Below are positions 17,949 to 26,354 of a stretch of 49,551 nucleotides of DNA, piece after piece (position 1 is the first letter of the stretch; each line of letters opens with the position of its first letter). The notes below the pieces were generated by a model. The model was given only the letters and a program-made list of their open reading frames with translations. It made no database searches and had not been told where the DNA came from. The translations under genes were made by a program, and so were the position numbers. The stretch spans positions 1 through 49,551 of the forward strand of contig JADFZJ010000020.1 in assembly GCA_015232555.1 (NCBI GenBank). Direction: 5' to 3'. Source of the stretch: Desulfamplus sp. (lineage in GTDB: Bacteria; Desulfobacterota; Desulfobacteria; Desulfobacterales; Desulfobacteraceae).

Positions 17949-19163
17949 TTATATTACAGAAAAAGCCTGTTCTAAATCTTGAATAATATCATCAGGATGC
18001 TCAAGCCCAACTGAGAGACGGATAAGACCTTGAGCAATTCCAGCTTGTTTCAAATCTTCCTCAGAGTAGGTTGCATGGGTCATGGATGCAGGATGCTGGA
18101 TCAAGGTTTCGCAATCTCCAAGACTTACAGCAAGTGTACACAATTTCACATTATTAAGAACAGCTTTACCAGCCTCCATAGCGGTCTTGTTCACACCCTC
18201 TTTTAGCTCAAATGCCATAACTCCACTAAAATATTTCATCTGCTTCACTGCAATGGCATGTCCTGAATGTGAGGTAAGTCCAGGATAATAGACCTTTCTG
18301 ATTTTGGGATGGTGTTCAAGCCACCTTGCAATGGTAAGGGCAGAGCTGCTGTGCCGCTCCATTCTGATAGCAAGGGTTTTCACACCTCTTAAAATAAGCC
18401 ATGCGTTGAATGGACTCATGGCGGGACCAAAATGGTGAACGTATTCTTCTTTTATCTGTGTAACAATATTGTTGTTTGATACAATAATACCGCCAATTAT
18501 ATCTCCGTGGCCTCCAAGATATTTGGTGGCAGAGTGGATAACAATATCAGCACCAAGCGATATTGGTTTTTGAAGATAGGGTGATGCAAAGGTGTTATCA
18601 ACACAAAGAGGAATTTTATACTGCCTTGCTATGTCTGCCCAGAGCCTGATGTCAATTATATCAAGCGTTGGATTTGAAGGAGTTTCGATGTATAAAAGGC
18701 GGGTTTTATCATCAATAAGGGGACTTATATTATTTTTGTCGTTGCTCATTGATGGAGTAAGAAAGCGTGTTTCCATATTAAGCCGTTTCAGGTGGGTGTT
18801 GAACAGGGAAAATGTCCCGCCATAAAGAGCGTTACATGCAATAATATTGTCTCCCGGCTTTAAAAAGCTCATCACTGTAGATGCCACTGCTGCCATGCCT
18901 GATGATGTGGCAATCGCATCTTCTGCACCTTCAAGAAGTGCAATCTTCTCTTCAAGCAGATCAACAGTCGGGTTGGAGATACGGGTATAAAGATAACCTT
19001 CTTCTGTTCCTGCAAATATTGAGGCAGCATGATGCTGATCGCTGAATTTAAAGGTTGAGGTCATGTGGATTGGAGGCACAAGGTCCATGCTCGTAGTATA
19101 GCATTTTGTGATACCGTGAACAATGATAGTATCTTCTTTTGAATTGCTTGATGCGGTTGTCAT
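17949..19163 (-). CDS. PLP-dependent Cys/Met-metabolism enzyme, methionine gamma-lyase-like
   Basis: 404 residues of the trans-sulfuration family. The PLP lysine is in SATKYLGGHGD (Lys214), Asp189 holds the cofactor nitrogen, and Tyr114 lies in ALYGGTF. Pseudomonas-type methionine gamma-lyases have Cys where this protein has Gly116, so it could be methionine gamma-lyase, cystathionine gamma-lyase/synthase or O-acetylhomoserine sulfhydrylase. AAAGGAGG precedes the ATG. It precedes the FkbH-type gene by 18 bases. The gene is intact and of normal length. Confidence 0.82.
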   Translation of the reverse strand: MTTASSNSKEDTIIVHGITKCYTTSMDLVPPIHMTSTFKFSDQHHAASIFAGTEEGYLYTRISNPTVDLLEEKIALLEGAEDAIATSSGMAAVASTVMSFLKPGDNIIACNALYGGTFSLFNTHLKRLNMETRFLTPSMSNDKNNISPLIDDKTRLLYIETPSNPTLDIIDIRLWADIARQYKIPLCVDNTFASPYLQKPISLGADIVIHSATKYLGGHGDIIGGIIVSNNNIVTQIKEEYVHHFGPAMSPFNAWLILRGVKTLAIRMERHSSSALTIARWLEHHPKIRKVYYPGLTSHSGHAIAVKQMKYFSGVMAFELKEGVNKTAMEAGKAVLNNVKLCTLAVSLGDCETLIQHPASMTHATYSEEDLKQAGIAQGLIRLSVGLEHPDDIIQDLEQAFSVI

Positions 19164-19263
19164 AATTTTTTACCTCCTTTTGCTTTTTCATATGGTATTA
19201 TAACACTTCGTTGAAATTATAGAATAATATGTCAAAATATGGATAAAGATTATAAATTATTGA

Positions 19264-21195
19264 TTAATCACCATCCAATGCTTCACGCACTGACTCTGCA
19301 AGAGTTGTGAGAGAGACTGGCTTCATAAGATAGCCCTTGATGCCCATCTCTTCTGCTTCTTCAGAAGAGAGCTTTTCACTGTATCCTGTTAATATAATTA
19401 TTGGAATATCTGGCTGTATAGCCATGGCTTCCCGAGCAACATCATCGCCTGACATTTCAGGCATAGTCATGTCGCTCAAAATAAGATCAACATCTGCTGG
19501 TCTATCTTTGAAAAAATTGAGTGCTGATTTGGGATTATTGTAATTGAATACAGTGTAGCCAAGTCTTTTTAACATGCTTTCAAGAACTTTTGTAATAGAT
19601 ACCTGATCATCTATCACCAATATTTTTTCACTGCCTAAAGGCAATTTTCTTTTTATCAAGCCCTGCTGCAAATCTGATACAGAAGTATGGCATGGAAAAA
19701 ATAGCCTGAATTCGCTTCCCTCTCCTGGCTCACTTCTTACAGTTATTGCTCCATTATAGCTGCTGACAATACCATGTACTAAAGATAGTCCAAGACCTCC
19801 TCCCTTAAACTTAGGTCTTGTGGAAAAATATGGGTCAAATATTCTTGGCAAATGCTCTTTTTCAATGCCATGTCCTGTATCTTTTATGCTCAGGCAGACA
19901 TATCTTCCGTTTAACAATGCACCTGTGTCATGGCAGGTTTCCTTGAAGTTATCCTCTTTCAAGGAGATAGTAATTGTTCCGCCGCCATCTTGCATAGCAT
20001 CAACTGCATTGTTAATCAGATTAACAATTACCTGACGTATCTGTTGAGCATCTGCAATGATCATGCTGCAAGAGTTGTCAATAATCTCGACAATTTTGAT
20101 ATCTGAGAGAAGCACAGGGCGGAGAGAGATTATAATCTCAGTTAAGATAAGGTTGAGATATAAAGGACTTACTGCTGTTGAACTATTTTTGCTGAATGCA
20201 AGAATCTGCTTGACCAAACCCTTTGCCCTGAGAGTGTTGGTAATTATGCTGTCAACCATCTCCTCCATATCATTTGGCTTTGCAACAAGCTCTATCTGTT
20301 CACTTTTTGTAAGGGAGTTCTTATCCTGCACGTTTGTAAATCTGTTCATATCTTGAACCTGTTTTAGCTCATCTTTTAACATCTCCCCAAAACCGAGGAT
20401 AGGAAAAAGAATGTTGTTAAAATCATGGGCAATACCAGCAGCAAGTGTACCAATAGCTTCCATTTTTCTTGCATGAAGCAGCAAGTTTTTAAGGGACTCC
20501 TTCTCCTCTTCTGCCTGTTTCAGCAGAGTAATATCACTTAAACTGATGAGCAAAACTTCCTGATCAATATCATTCTGCCTCTCTGTTCTATCATATCCAA
20601 CTGAAGTATTACGTTCTCCGGCAGGGCTTCTATTTGCAAAGCCTGATATATTTTTTTTCCTCCCTTCAAGTCTTACAACGATTGAATCGCGTTTGCTGTC
20701 ATTTATGGTTAGCTCGAAAAACTTATCCGAAGGATTTTTAAAATATGATTTAAAACGCGAGAGAAAATCAGATACATCATTTTGAGCAACAAAATTTTGA
20801 AAAGGTTTCTGGTAAATCTGTGCCAGATCAGTTTTTACCATATTTGCAAATGTCTGATTTGCGTTGAGTATAATGGCACTGCTGTTTAAAATCAGATATC
20901 CTACAGGTGCACTGTTGAAAAGCTCGACATAATCTTTTCTCACATCCTCAGCATCTCTAAAAGCTCGTAGAAGTTCATCATTTTGCATCTCAAGTTCTAT
21001 TTTGTATGTCTCAAGGTCTGCCCACATCCTTTGGAGTTCATTTTCAAGTTCAATCTTAATATGTTCTGGCGGGCATTCGCTATATTTGGAAAATTTTGCA
21101 AAAATCTCTTCAATTCTCTTTTGAGCCATGCTCCACTCAAGAGCTTTTTTATTTGATACTGCTATTATGTTTTGAGGGTCATATTGGTTTGACAT
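19264..21195 (-). CDS. Hybrid sensor histidine kinase (PAS-HisKA-HATPase-REC)
   Basis: 643 residues, cytoplasmic. An N-terminal coiled region (residues 25-90) leads to a PAS domain (about 88-200). The dimerisation/phosphoacceptor helix has His257 in AAGIAHDFNNIL. The HATPase domain has the usual N and G boxes (VNLINNAVDAMQDGG, DTGHGIEKEHLPRIFDPYFSTR). The C-terminal receiver has Asp575 in LSDMTMPEMSG and Lys in LMKPVS. No sensory membrane segment is present, so input is probably intracellular or from the upstream CheB-CheR-PAS protein, 92 bases before it on the same strand. No DNA-binding output domain is present; the terminal receiver must pass the signal elsewhere. Confidence 0.88.
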   Translation of the reverse strand: MSNQYDPQNIIAVSNKKALEWSMAQKRIEEIFAKFSKYSECPPEHIKIELENELQRMWADLETYKIELEMQNDELLRAFRDAEDVRKDYVELFNSAPVGYLILNSSAIILNANQTFANMVKTDLAQIYQKPFQNFVAQNDVSDFLSRFKSYFKNPSDKFFELTINDSKRDSIVVRLEGRKKNISGFANRSPAGERNTSVGYDRTERQNDIDQEVLLISLSDITLLKQAEEEKESLKNLLLHARKMEAIGTLAAGIAHDFNNILFPILGFGEMLKDELKQVQDMNRFTNVQDKNSLTKSEQIELVAKPNDMEEMVDSIITNTLRAKGLVKQILAFSKNSSTAVSPLYLNLILTEIIISLRPVLLSDIKIVEIIDNSCSMIIADAQQIRQVIVNLINNAVDAMQDGGGTITISLKEDNFKETCHDTGALLNGRYVCLSIKDTGHGIEKEHLPRIFDPYFSTRPKFKGGGLGLSLVHGIVSSYNGAITVRSEPGEGSEFRLFFPCHTSVSDLQQGLIKRKLPLGSEKILVIDDQVSITKVLESMLKRLGYTVFNYNNPKSALNFFKDRPADVDLILSDMTMPEMSGDDVAREAMAIQPDIPIIILTGYSEKLSSEEAEEMGIKGYLMKPVSLTTLAESVREALDGD

Positions 21196-21287
21196 GGCAA
21201 TTTTTTCTACTCCTGTTTGCTATTTTTATAATTTTGGCTATGAATTAAACACAAACTTCGCAATAAACTATAGCTATCCGTTTAAAC

Positions 21288-24200
21288 TTAAGAGAATAAT
21301 CGTTTTTTAATCTCTACAAGCTCAGTAATATCATCAAAAGTGGCATAAACCTGATAAGGCTTATATTCTCCTTCGTTATACAGCGGTATAGCAGATACAT
21401 TAAGCCATTTTATAGCATCTTCAAGAGGATTATAGACTCCTAATATTACATTATTTATACGGCTGCCTGTTGCTAACGCTTGCATTGAAGGGTGCTCTTC
21501 GCCCGGAAGTTCTGTGCCATCTTCTCTGATTGTACGCCATCTTGGATCCATTGAGGTTCTGCCCTGCATCTGATCAAAAGTTAGACCTAAAAGTTTTTCA
21601 GCCGATGGATTGACAGATATGATCCGCCCTTCTCTATCCTGATATACAACGCCAGGGGTCATGGTTTCAAACAAAGTTCTATATTTTTCAGCACTTATTT
21701 TGAGATCAGACTGAGCTTTTTTTATTAGCGTGATATCAATAAAACTTAAGATAGCACCAGCAAAATGGTGAGGTCCTGTCTGATACGGAATGATACGCAT
21801 CAGGTAATGCTTGCCATCTTTTGTCTCTACCTCTTGTTCGACTTTTATATTGTTCTTGATAACCTTTTCCAGAAGCAGCATTATATCCTCGCCTTTTAAA
21901 CTATGAGTCAGGTGAGAAATTGGTCTCCCAATATCTGAATCTAAAATTTTGAATATTTTGGTTATGTGGGACGAAAATCTTCTTATCTCAAAATTTTCGT
22001 CTAATATCAATTTTCCTATTTGGCTGCTGGACAACAAATTCTCAACATCATTGTTAAGTTCAGTAAGTTCAAGAATTTTGTTTTGATACTCAATGTTGAC
22101 CGTATGCAGCTCCTCATTTGTCGATTGCAGCTCCTGATTTGTCGATTGAAGTTCCTCGTTGCTTGCAAGCAGCTCTTCATTAGTTGCTTGAAGCTCTTCG
22201 TTTGATGTTTCAAGCTCTTCGACTGTTGCTTGAAGACTTTCTCTGGTAAACTGAAGCTCCTGTTTCAGATCATTAATATGCTGTATTGCTTGATCATTAA
22301 GATCATAATACAAAATTTCATCGTTTTTTTCAGAAATTGATTCTGCCTTTAGCTTTTCCACAAAGACCACAACAAAAGATTCTGAAGTATTTTTTGCAAA
22401 CATGGGCTTTATAATCAGTTTTACAATCTGTCTTGGAATCGGAGTTGTTGCTGAATCAGAGTTAGCACTATCAAGAAGATGGGTGTCAGCGACACTAATG
22501 TTAGGTTTACCAACCGCAATATTGGTATAACGAAGCTCTTTGCCTGTTCTGAAAACCTTCTGAATCCCTGTAAAAATAGGGATTGCAAGCTCTTCTGCTG
22601 CCATTTTTGATATATCGTTCAAAACCGCCCCCTGAGGCACCTTAAAAAGTCCCTCTGTATTGCCAAGAACATGCACAACCTCCATCTGTTCGTTTACAAT
22701 CATGGCAAGAGGAACATACTCTTGAGAGAGCAGAGTTAAAAAACTCTCCATAATCCTCTCTGTCTCAAGAAGCCTTGTGGCAGACGGCAGTGCACCGTAA
22801 GGAGTTGATATATATGGCATGCGTTTTGCCCTGTAATTTTGTAGCAGAGGGGTATCAGCAGTCAGTGTGGGGGTAACCTTGTTAAATGGTCTTCTTGATT
22901 GATATATCCTGTATCTACTGTCAAGCGGTATAAAATAGTCAGACATCTCGCCTGTGGTCTCACTGCTGCCTAAAAGAAGAATTCCTTGAGGATTGAGAGA
23001 AAAGCTAAAAAACTCCAAAACCTTTTTTTGAAGTATAGGTTGAAAATAGATAAGCAGGTTTCGGCAGCTTATAAGATCAATTTTGGTAAACGGCGGGTCT
23101 TTTATAAGGTTGTGCTGGGCAAATACCACCATCTCTCTGATGCTTCTTGATATCTGAAATGTGTCATCTTTTTTGAAAAAATATTTAGAGAGATACTTTG
23201 GATGGATATCTGCTGCAATGCTCTCATGGTAAGTTCCAGCTTGTGCAAACATAATGGCATTTCTATCAATATCAGTAACAAATATTTTGATATCTCGGGA
23301 TATCTTGAGTGTCTCCATACACTCTTTGATTAAAATGGCAAGAGTGTATGCCTCTTCACCTGTCGAGCCTCCAGCTACCCATACTCTAAATTCACGGCTT
23401 TTGTGCTCTTCAAGCAGACGGGGTAGCCATGTATTTGACAACGATTCAAAAATATGAGGATCCCTGAAAAAATTGGTTACACCGATAAGAAGCTCTCGAT
23501 ATAGGGTATCTACCTCGCCTGCGTGAGTTGTTAAATATTTGACGTAATCACTTAAATTCTCCATCTGATTGACCATCATTCGCCGTTCAACCCTCCTCAT
23601 TACAGTAGCGGGCTTGTAATAGGTAAAGTCGATTTTGCATTTTTCACGTATTAAGGCAAATATTCTGGTAATACCGTTATCTTCGCTGATTAACTTATCA
23701 CTTCTTGTGATATCAGCCATATATGGGTGTTTGATAAATCCAAGAAGCTGGCTTGGCATCTCTTCAGGAGGAAGCACAAAATCGCTTAATCCTGTTGATA
23801 TTGCTGCCCTCGGCATTCCATCAAATTTTGCCGACTCCTCGCTTTGCACCATTACCATGCCTCCGCACTCTTTAATTGCTCGAACACCCCTCATACCATC
23901 GCTGCCAGTCCCTGACAGTATAATACCCACAGCCTTTTCAGCCTGATCCTCTGCAAGAGACCTAAAAAAAATATCAATCGGCAGATTTAATCCTCGCGAG
24001 TGATCCTGCTCGCTTAATATGAGTTTGCCGTGAAAAATGGTTAGATTCTTTTTAGGCGGTATCAGGTAAATACAGCCTGCTGTAACTGTCAAGCCATCTT
24101 CTGCACGGTAAACCTCCATAGGAGTTCTCTTTGATAGTATTTCGACCATCAAGCTTTTATAATCAGGTGAGAGATGCTGAATTACTATAAATGCAAGGGT

Positions 24201-24386
24201 TGAATCTCCGGGCATATTCATAAAAAACTTCTCAAGTGCTTCAAGACCCCCGGCTGATGCACCTATAGCTACATAATGGGTAGGAAGAGATGATCTGTTT
24301 TGTGAATTAACAAGCTGATTATCCACGCTATCGCTCAGATTATTTTTGACGTTGTCTTTTTTATCAAAATTTGCACTGTTATCCAT
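21288..24386 (-). CDS. CheB-CheR-PAS hybrid chemotaxis-type regulator
   Basis: 1032 residues from the ATG at 24386, which has GAGG at good spacing. The CheB methylesterase comes first (GASAGG with Ser44; IVIQHLSPD; GIILSGTGSDGMRG). The CheR methyltransferase follows (VTNFFRDP, WVAGGSTGEEAYTLAI, LISCRNLLIYF). Next is a PAS-like segment, then a long coiled coil of repeated (S/T)NEELQ units (about 690-790) and two PAS domains at the end. There is no kinase domain, so signalling probably goes to the hybrid kinase encoded next. Fused esterase and methyltransferase domains of this kind are common in Deltaproteobacteria but their substrates are poorly known. The start overlaps the upstream methyltransferase gene by 8 bases. 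Confidence 0.88.
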   Translation of the reverse strand: MDNSANFDKKDNVKNNLSDSVDNQLVNSQNRSSLPTHYVAIGASAGGLEALEKFFMNMPGDSTLAFIVIQHLSPDYKSLMVEILSKRTPMEVYRAEDGLTVTAGCIYLIPPKKNLTIFHGKLILSEQDHSRGLNLPIDIFFRSLAEDQAEKAVGIILSGTGSDGMRGVRAIKECGGMVMVQSEESAKFDGMPRAAISTGLSDFVLPPEEMPSQLLGFIKHPYMADITRSDKLISEDNGITRIFALIREKCKIDFTYYKPATVMRRVERRMMVNQMENLSDYVKYLTTHAGEVDTLYRELLIGVTNFFRDPHIFESLSNTWLPRLLEEHKSREFRVWVAGGSTGEEAYTLAILIKECMETLKISRDIKIFVTDIDRNAIMFAQAGTYHESIAADIHPKYLSKYFFKKDDTFQISRSIREMVVFAQHNLIKDPPFTKIDLISCRNLLIYFQPILQKKVLEFFSFSLNPQGILLLGSSETTGEMSDYFIPLDSRYRIYQSRRPFNKVTPTLTADTPLLQNYRAKRMPYISTPYGALPSATRLLETERIMESFLTLLSQEYVPLAMIVNEQMEVVHVLGNTEGLFKVPQGAVLNDISKMAAEELAIPIFTGIQKVFRTGKELRYTNIAVGKPNISVADTHLLDSANSDSATTPIPRQIVKLIIKPMFAKNTSESFVVVFVEKLKAESISEKNDEILYYDLNDQAIQHINDLKQELQFTRESLQATVEELETSNEELQATNEELLASNEELQSTNQELQSTNEELHTVNIEYQNKILELTELNNDVENLLSSSQIGKLILDENFEIRRFSSHITKIFKILDSDIGRPISHLTHSLKGEDIMLLLEKVIKNNIKVEQEVETKDGKHYLMRIIPYQTGPHHFAGAILSFIDITLIKKAQSDLKISAEKYRTLFETMTPGVVYQDREGRIISVNPSAEKLLGLTFDQMQGRTSMDPRWRTIREDGTELPGEEHPSMQALATGSRINNVILGVYNPLEDAIKWLNVSAIPLYNEGEYKPYQVYATFDDITELVEIKKRLFS
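22080..22240 (-). repeat. Tandem 21-base coding repeats (NEELQ coiled coil)
   Basis: Within the CheB-CheR-PAS gene a 21-base unit is repeated about seven times, encoding heptads such as ETSNEELQA, TNEELLAS and NEELQSTNQ. This is a coiled-coil linker between PAS modules. The units are similar at DNA level, so copy number could change by slippage. Confidence 0.75.
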
Positions 24387-25206
24387 GATACACAGCCTCA
24401 ATAAGTCGGATACGCCCTTCATTAATGTTGCTGCTCATTGTCTGACCAAAAAGCCTTCCATTATCGCCAAATATGATATGCGGTCCAAGATGTATATGAG
24501 AAGAATCTGCATTTTTAAGGCTTGCAGCATTTACCTTGTCCCACCAAAGTTTTGCCTGATCTGTTCTATCTTCGATAAAACGACAGGTAAAGCCGCTATC
24601 AAGGATCATCTGCTCCATCTCCTGCTGAGGGATAAGAAATGATATCGCAGGATGAGCTGCCCATGGCACTGGAAGATGAATATCAAGAGTATTGCCCTGA
24701 ACGATTTCATGCAAAACCATGATTCCGTTGGGCTTTAGTATCCGTTTAAATTCCTGAAACACAGATGGTTTATTCCTTATGTTCATTAATGTATGTTGAC
24801 ACCAGATAACATCAAAAGTATCATCTAAAAGCCCCGTATCTTTAACATCTCCTGATAGAAATGATACTTGGTCTGCTGTTTTCGTAGATTCAGCAAGTTG
24901 TTTTGCCACATCAATAAATGATGGAACCAGATCAATGCCTGTAACTTTGCACTCAAATGTTCGGGCAAGCAGGCGGCTTGAACCGCCTATTCCACAACCA
25001 GCATCTAAAATTATATCTCCATGAGATATACCAGCCTTTTTTGCAAGTTCCAGTGTTGCTATATGCCCCCCTGTATGAAGCTGATCGATAATAGACAGGT
25101 CTTTTAATTCTAAATTGTCAATCTGTTTACCCGCTCTGGCAAGGGCTGCAAAAATTTTAGCACCAAGATCATCGGAACCGTAATGTGATTTGATATAGTC
25201 CTGCAT
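24379..25206 (-). CDS. Class I SAM-dependent methyltransferase
   Basis: 275 residues. Motif I LDAGCGIGGSSRLLA and the acidic VTGIDL after it form the S-adenosylmethionine site; DVIWCQHTLMNI and LKPNGIMVLHEIV are the following core motifs. It resembles ubiquinone/sarcosine-type small-molecule methyltransferases. TAGGAG precedes the ATG. It is the first gene of the operon with the CheB-CheR-PAS protein, whose start it overlaps by 8 bases. The substrate is unknown. Confidence 0.85.
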   Translation of the reverse strand: MQDYIKSHYGSDDLGAKIFAALARAGKQIDNLELKDLSIIDQLHTGGHIATLELAKKAGISHGDIILDAGCGIGGSSRLLARTFECKVTGIDLVPSFIDVAKQLAESTKTADQVSFLSGDVKDTGLLDDTFDVIWCQHTLMNIRNKPSVFQEFKRILKPNGIMVLHEIVQGNTLDIHLPVPWAAHPAISFLIPQQEMEQMILDSGFTCRFIEDRTDQAKLWWDKVNAASLKNADSSHIHLGPHIIFGDNGRLFGQTMSSNINEGRIRLIEAVYHG

Positions 25207-25246
25207 GTTAATCTCCTAATATTCGGATAGATGTCATTTTATTTTA

Positions 25247-25405
25247 TTATTCAAGAATTTCAATCCAACAATAATTGCAGCGAAGCTGCTTATGTTCCAT
25301 TTTGCAGCAGTTATTAATGCGTCTTCCTTTGGCAAGATGTTCATAACCATTTACGATTATTTTTCCATAGTTTTCAAGATAAATAATCTTTTTTATTAAT
25401 ACAGC
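25247..25405 (-). pseudogene. Possible gene remnant or repeat-derived fragment, no start codon
   Basis: The 420-base gap before rpsF holds a 52-codon minus-strand open frame ending at 25247. It includes LENYGKIIVNGYEHLAKG and RRINNCCKMEHKQLRC. No ATG, GTG or TTG begins the frame near a ribosome site, so a working gene is unlikely. A second 36-codon frame overlaps it (MNILPKEDALITAAKWNI...). The sequence may be a decayed gene or an intergenic repeat. The rest of the gap is AT-rich and carries the rpsF promoter. Confidence 0.3.
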
Positions 25406-25498
25406 TTAGTTCTACTCCGTTAGAGTTTCAAATTTATATCATTCTTAGAATTAATATAATTTAAGTGAATTTATCCCTTGTCAACATAGGAATTTTGC

Positions 25499-25528
25499 TT
25501 GACCATACTAAATTCAGAGTGCTATATT
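25499..25528 (+). promoter_or_regulatory. Sigma70-like promoter for the rpsF operon
   Basis: TTGACC at 25499-25504 and TATATT at 25523-25528 are 18 bases apart. Transcription would begin near 25535, leaving a leader of about 90 bases before rpsF. Confidence 0.6.
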
Positions 25529-25546
25529 GCCTATTTTTTAATAATT

Positions 25547-25613
25547 CACCTGAAAATTATCAGGTGGTAATTTAAATCCTTGCCCTGGCATAACGTTAGG
25601 GCTTTATTATCCG
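25547..25613 (+). promoter_or_regulatory. Structured rpsF leader, possible S6:S18 autoregulatory site
   Basis: Two hairpins are visible: CACCTGA/TCAGGTG (25547-25566, 6-base loop) and GCCCT/AGGGC (25582-25602). A CCG lies at 25611-25613, just before the Shine-Dalgarno. The known S6:S18 complex binds rpsF leaders that carry a bulged CCG. Whether the CCG here is placed in the right fold is not certain. Confidence 0.4.
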
Positions 25614-25626
25614 TAAGGAGACAAGT

Positions 25627-26088
25627 ATGAGAAGGTATGAAACAGTTTTGATTGCTGACCCTGATCTTCAGGAGGAAGCCAGAAAAAATCTTTTTAAGAA
25701 GTTCACAAATCTGCTCACACAGACAGGAGCACTTCTTGTAAAAATTGAGGATTGGGGCAACAGGAAGCTTGCCTATGAAATCAAGAAAAAATCACGCGGA
25801 CATTATCTCTGTGTTACCTATGGTGGTGACGGAGAGATCGTTAAAGAGTTAGAGAGAAATCTACGTTTAGATGAGAACATCATGAAGTTTATGACTATTC
25901 TTCTTGAAAAAGATATTGATGAAGAGGCTCTTAGACAAGAAATTGCTGCAGGACCCGAATATAAAGTAACATCACCTGGTGCTGTAGATTCAGATGATGA
26001 TTCATCAAGTGATGCTATGGATGATGATATTGATGACAATGATATAGATGACGATGATCTTGATGATGATGAAGAGGAGGAAGAGTAA
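25627..26088 (+). CDS. rpsF: Ribosomal protein S6, with acidic C-terminal tail
   Basis: 153 residues; S6 is a 30S platform protein that binds S18. The start [14 protein letters not shown] and [23 protein letters not shown] are standard S6. After about residue 105 the protein leaves the family core and ends in an Asp/Glu/Ser-rich tail of some 35 residues ([19 protein letters not shown]...). A long acidic tail recalls the Glu tail that RimK adds to E. coli S6, but here it is encoded. TAAGGAGA precedes the ATG. It is the first gene of the rpsF-rpsR-DUF2232 cluster. Confidence 0.95.
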   Translation: MRRYETVLIADPDLQEEARKNLFKKFTNLLTQTGALLVKIEDWGNRKLAYEIKKKSRGHYLCVTYGGDGEIVKELERNLRLDENIMKFMTILLEKDIDEEALRQEIAAGPEYKVTSPGAVDSDDDSSSDAMDDDIDDNDIDDDDLDDDEEEEE

Positions 26089-26089
26089 A

Positions 26090-26341
26090 ATGACATTTCA
26101 GAGAAAAAACACCAAAAAAAGATTTTTTCAGCGGCGTAAGGTATGCAGATTTTGTGCAGATACCTCAATTGAAATTGATTATAAAGATTCCAAAAATTTG
26201 AGATCATTCATCACCGAGAGAGGCAAAATTATTCCCAGAAGAATCACGGGTACCTGTGCCAAACATCAGCGTGCTCTTTCTACAGCTATCAAACAGGCAA
26301 GAACAATTGCACTTTTGCCATACGTTGGAAAACTGAGCTGA
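26090..26341 (+). CDS. rpsR: Ribosomal protein S18
   Basis: 83 residues, starting [24 protein letters not shown], with the core [27 protein letters not shown]18 pairs with S6 on the 30S platform. The ATG at 26090 is taken because it directly follows the rpsF stop and GAGGAGGAAGAG, which is both the rpsF tail and the ribosome site; an open frame continues upstream inside rpsF but is not S18. The CxxC zinc-type pair CRFC is retained. Confidence 0.95.
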   Translation: MTFQRKNTKKRFFQRRKVCRFCADTSIEIDYKDSKNLRSFITERGKIIPRRITGTCAKHQRALSTAIKQARTIALLPYVGKLS

Positions 26342-26354
26342 TTGCGATTAAGAT

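Noticed and set aside
22016-22213. Short frames on both strands inside the CheB-CheR-PAS coiled coil
   Set aside because: They mirror the tandem 21-base repeats of the real gene and have no ribosome sites.
25490-25530. Possible tRNA or small RNA in the gap before rpsF
   Set aside because: No cloverleaf, CCA end or T-loop motif; the signals fit a promoter.
25818-26207. Minus-strand Ser-rich frame across rpsF-rpsR
   Set aside because: The Ser runs are the complement of the GAT repeats that encode the S6 acidic tail.
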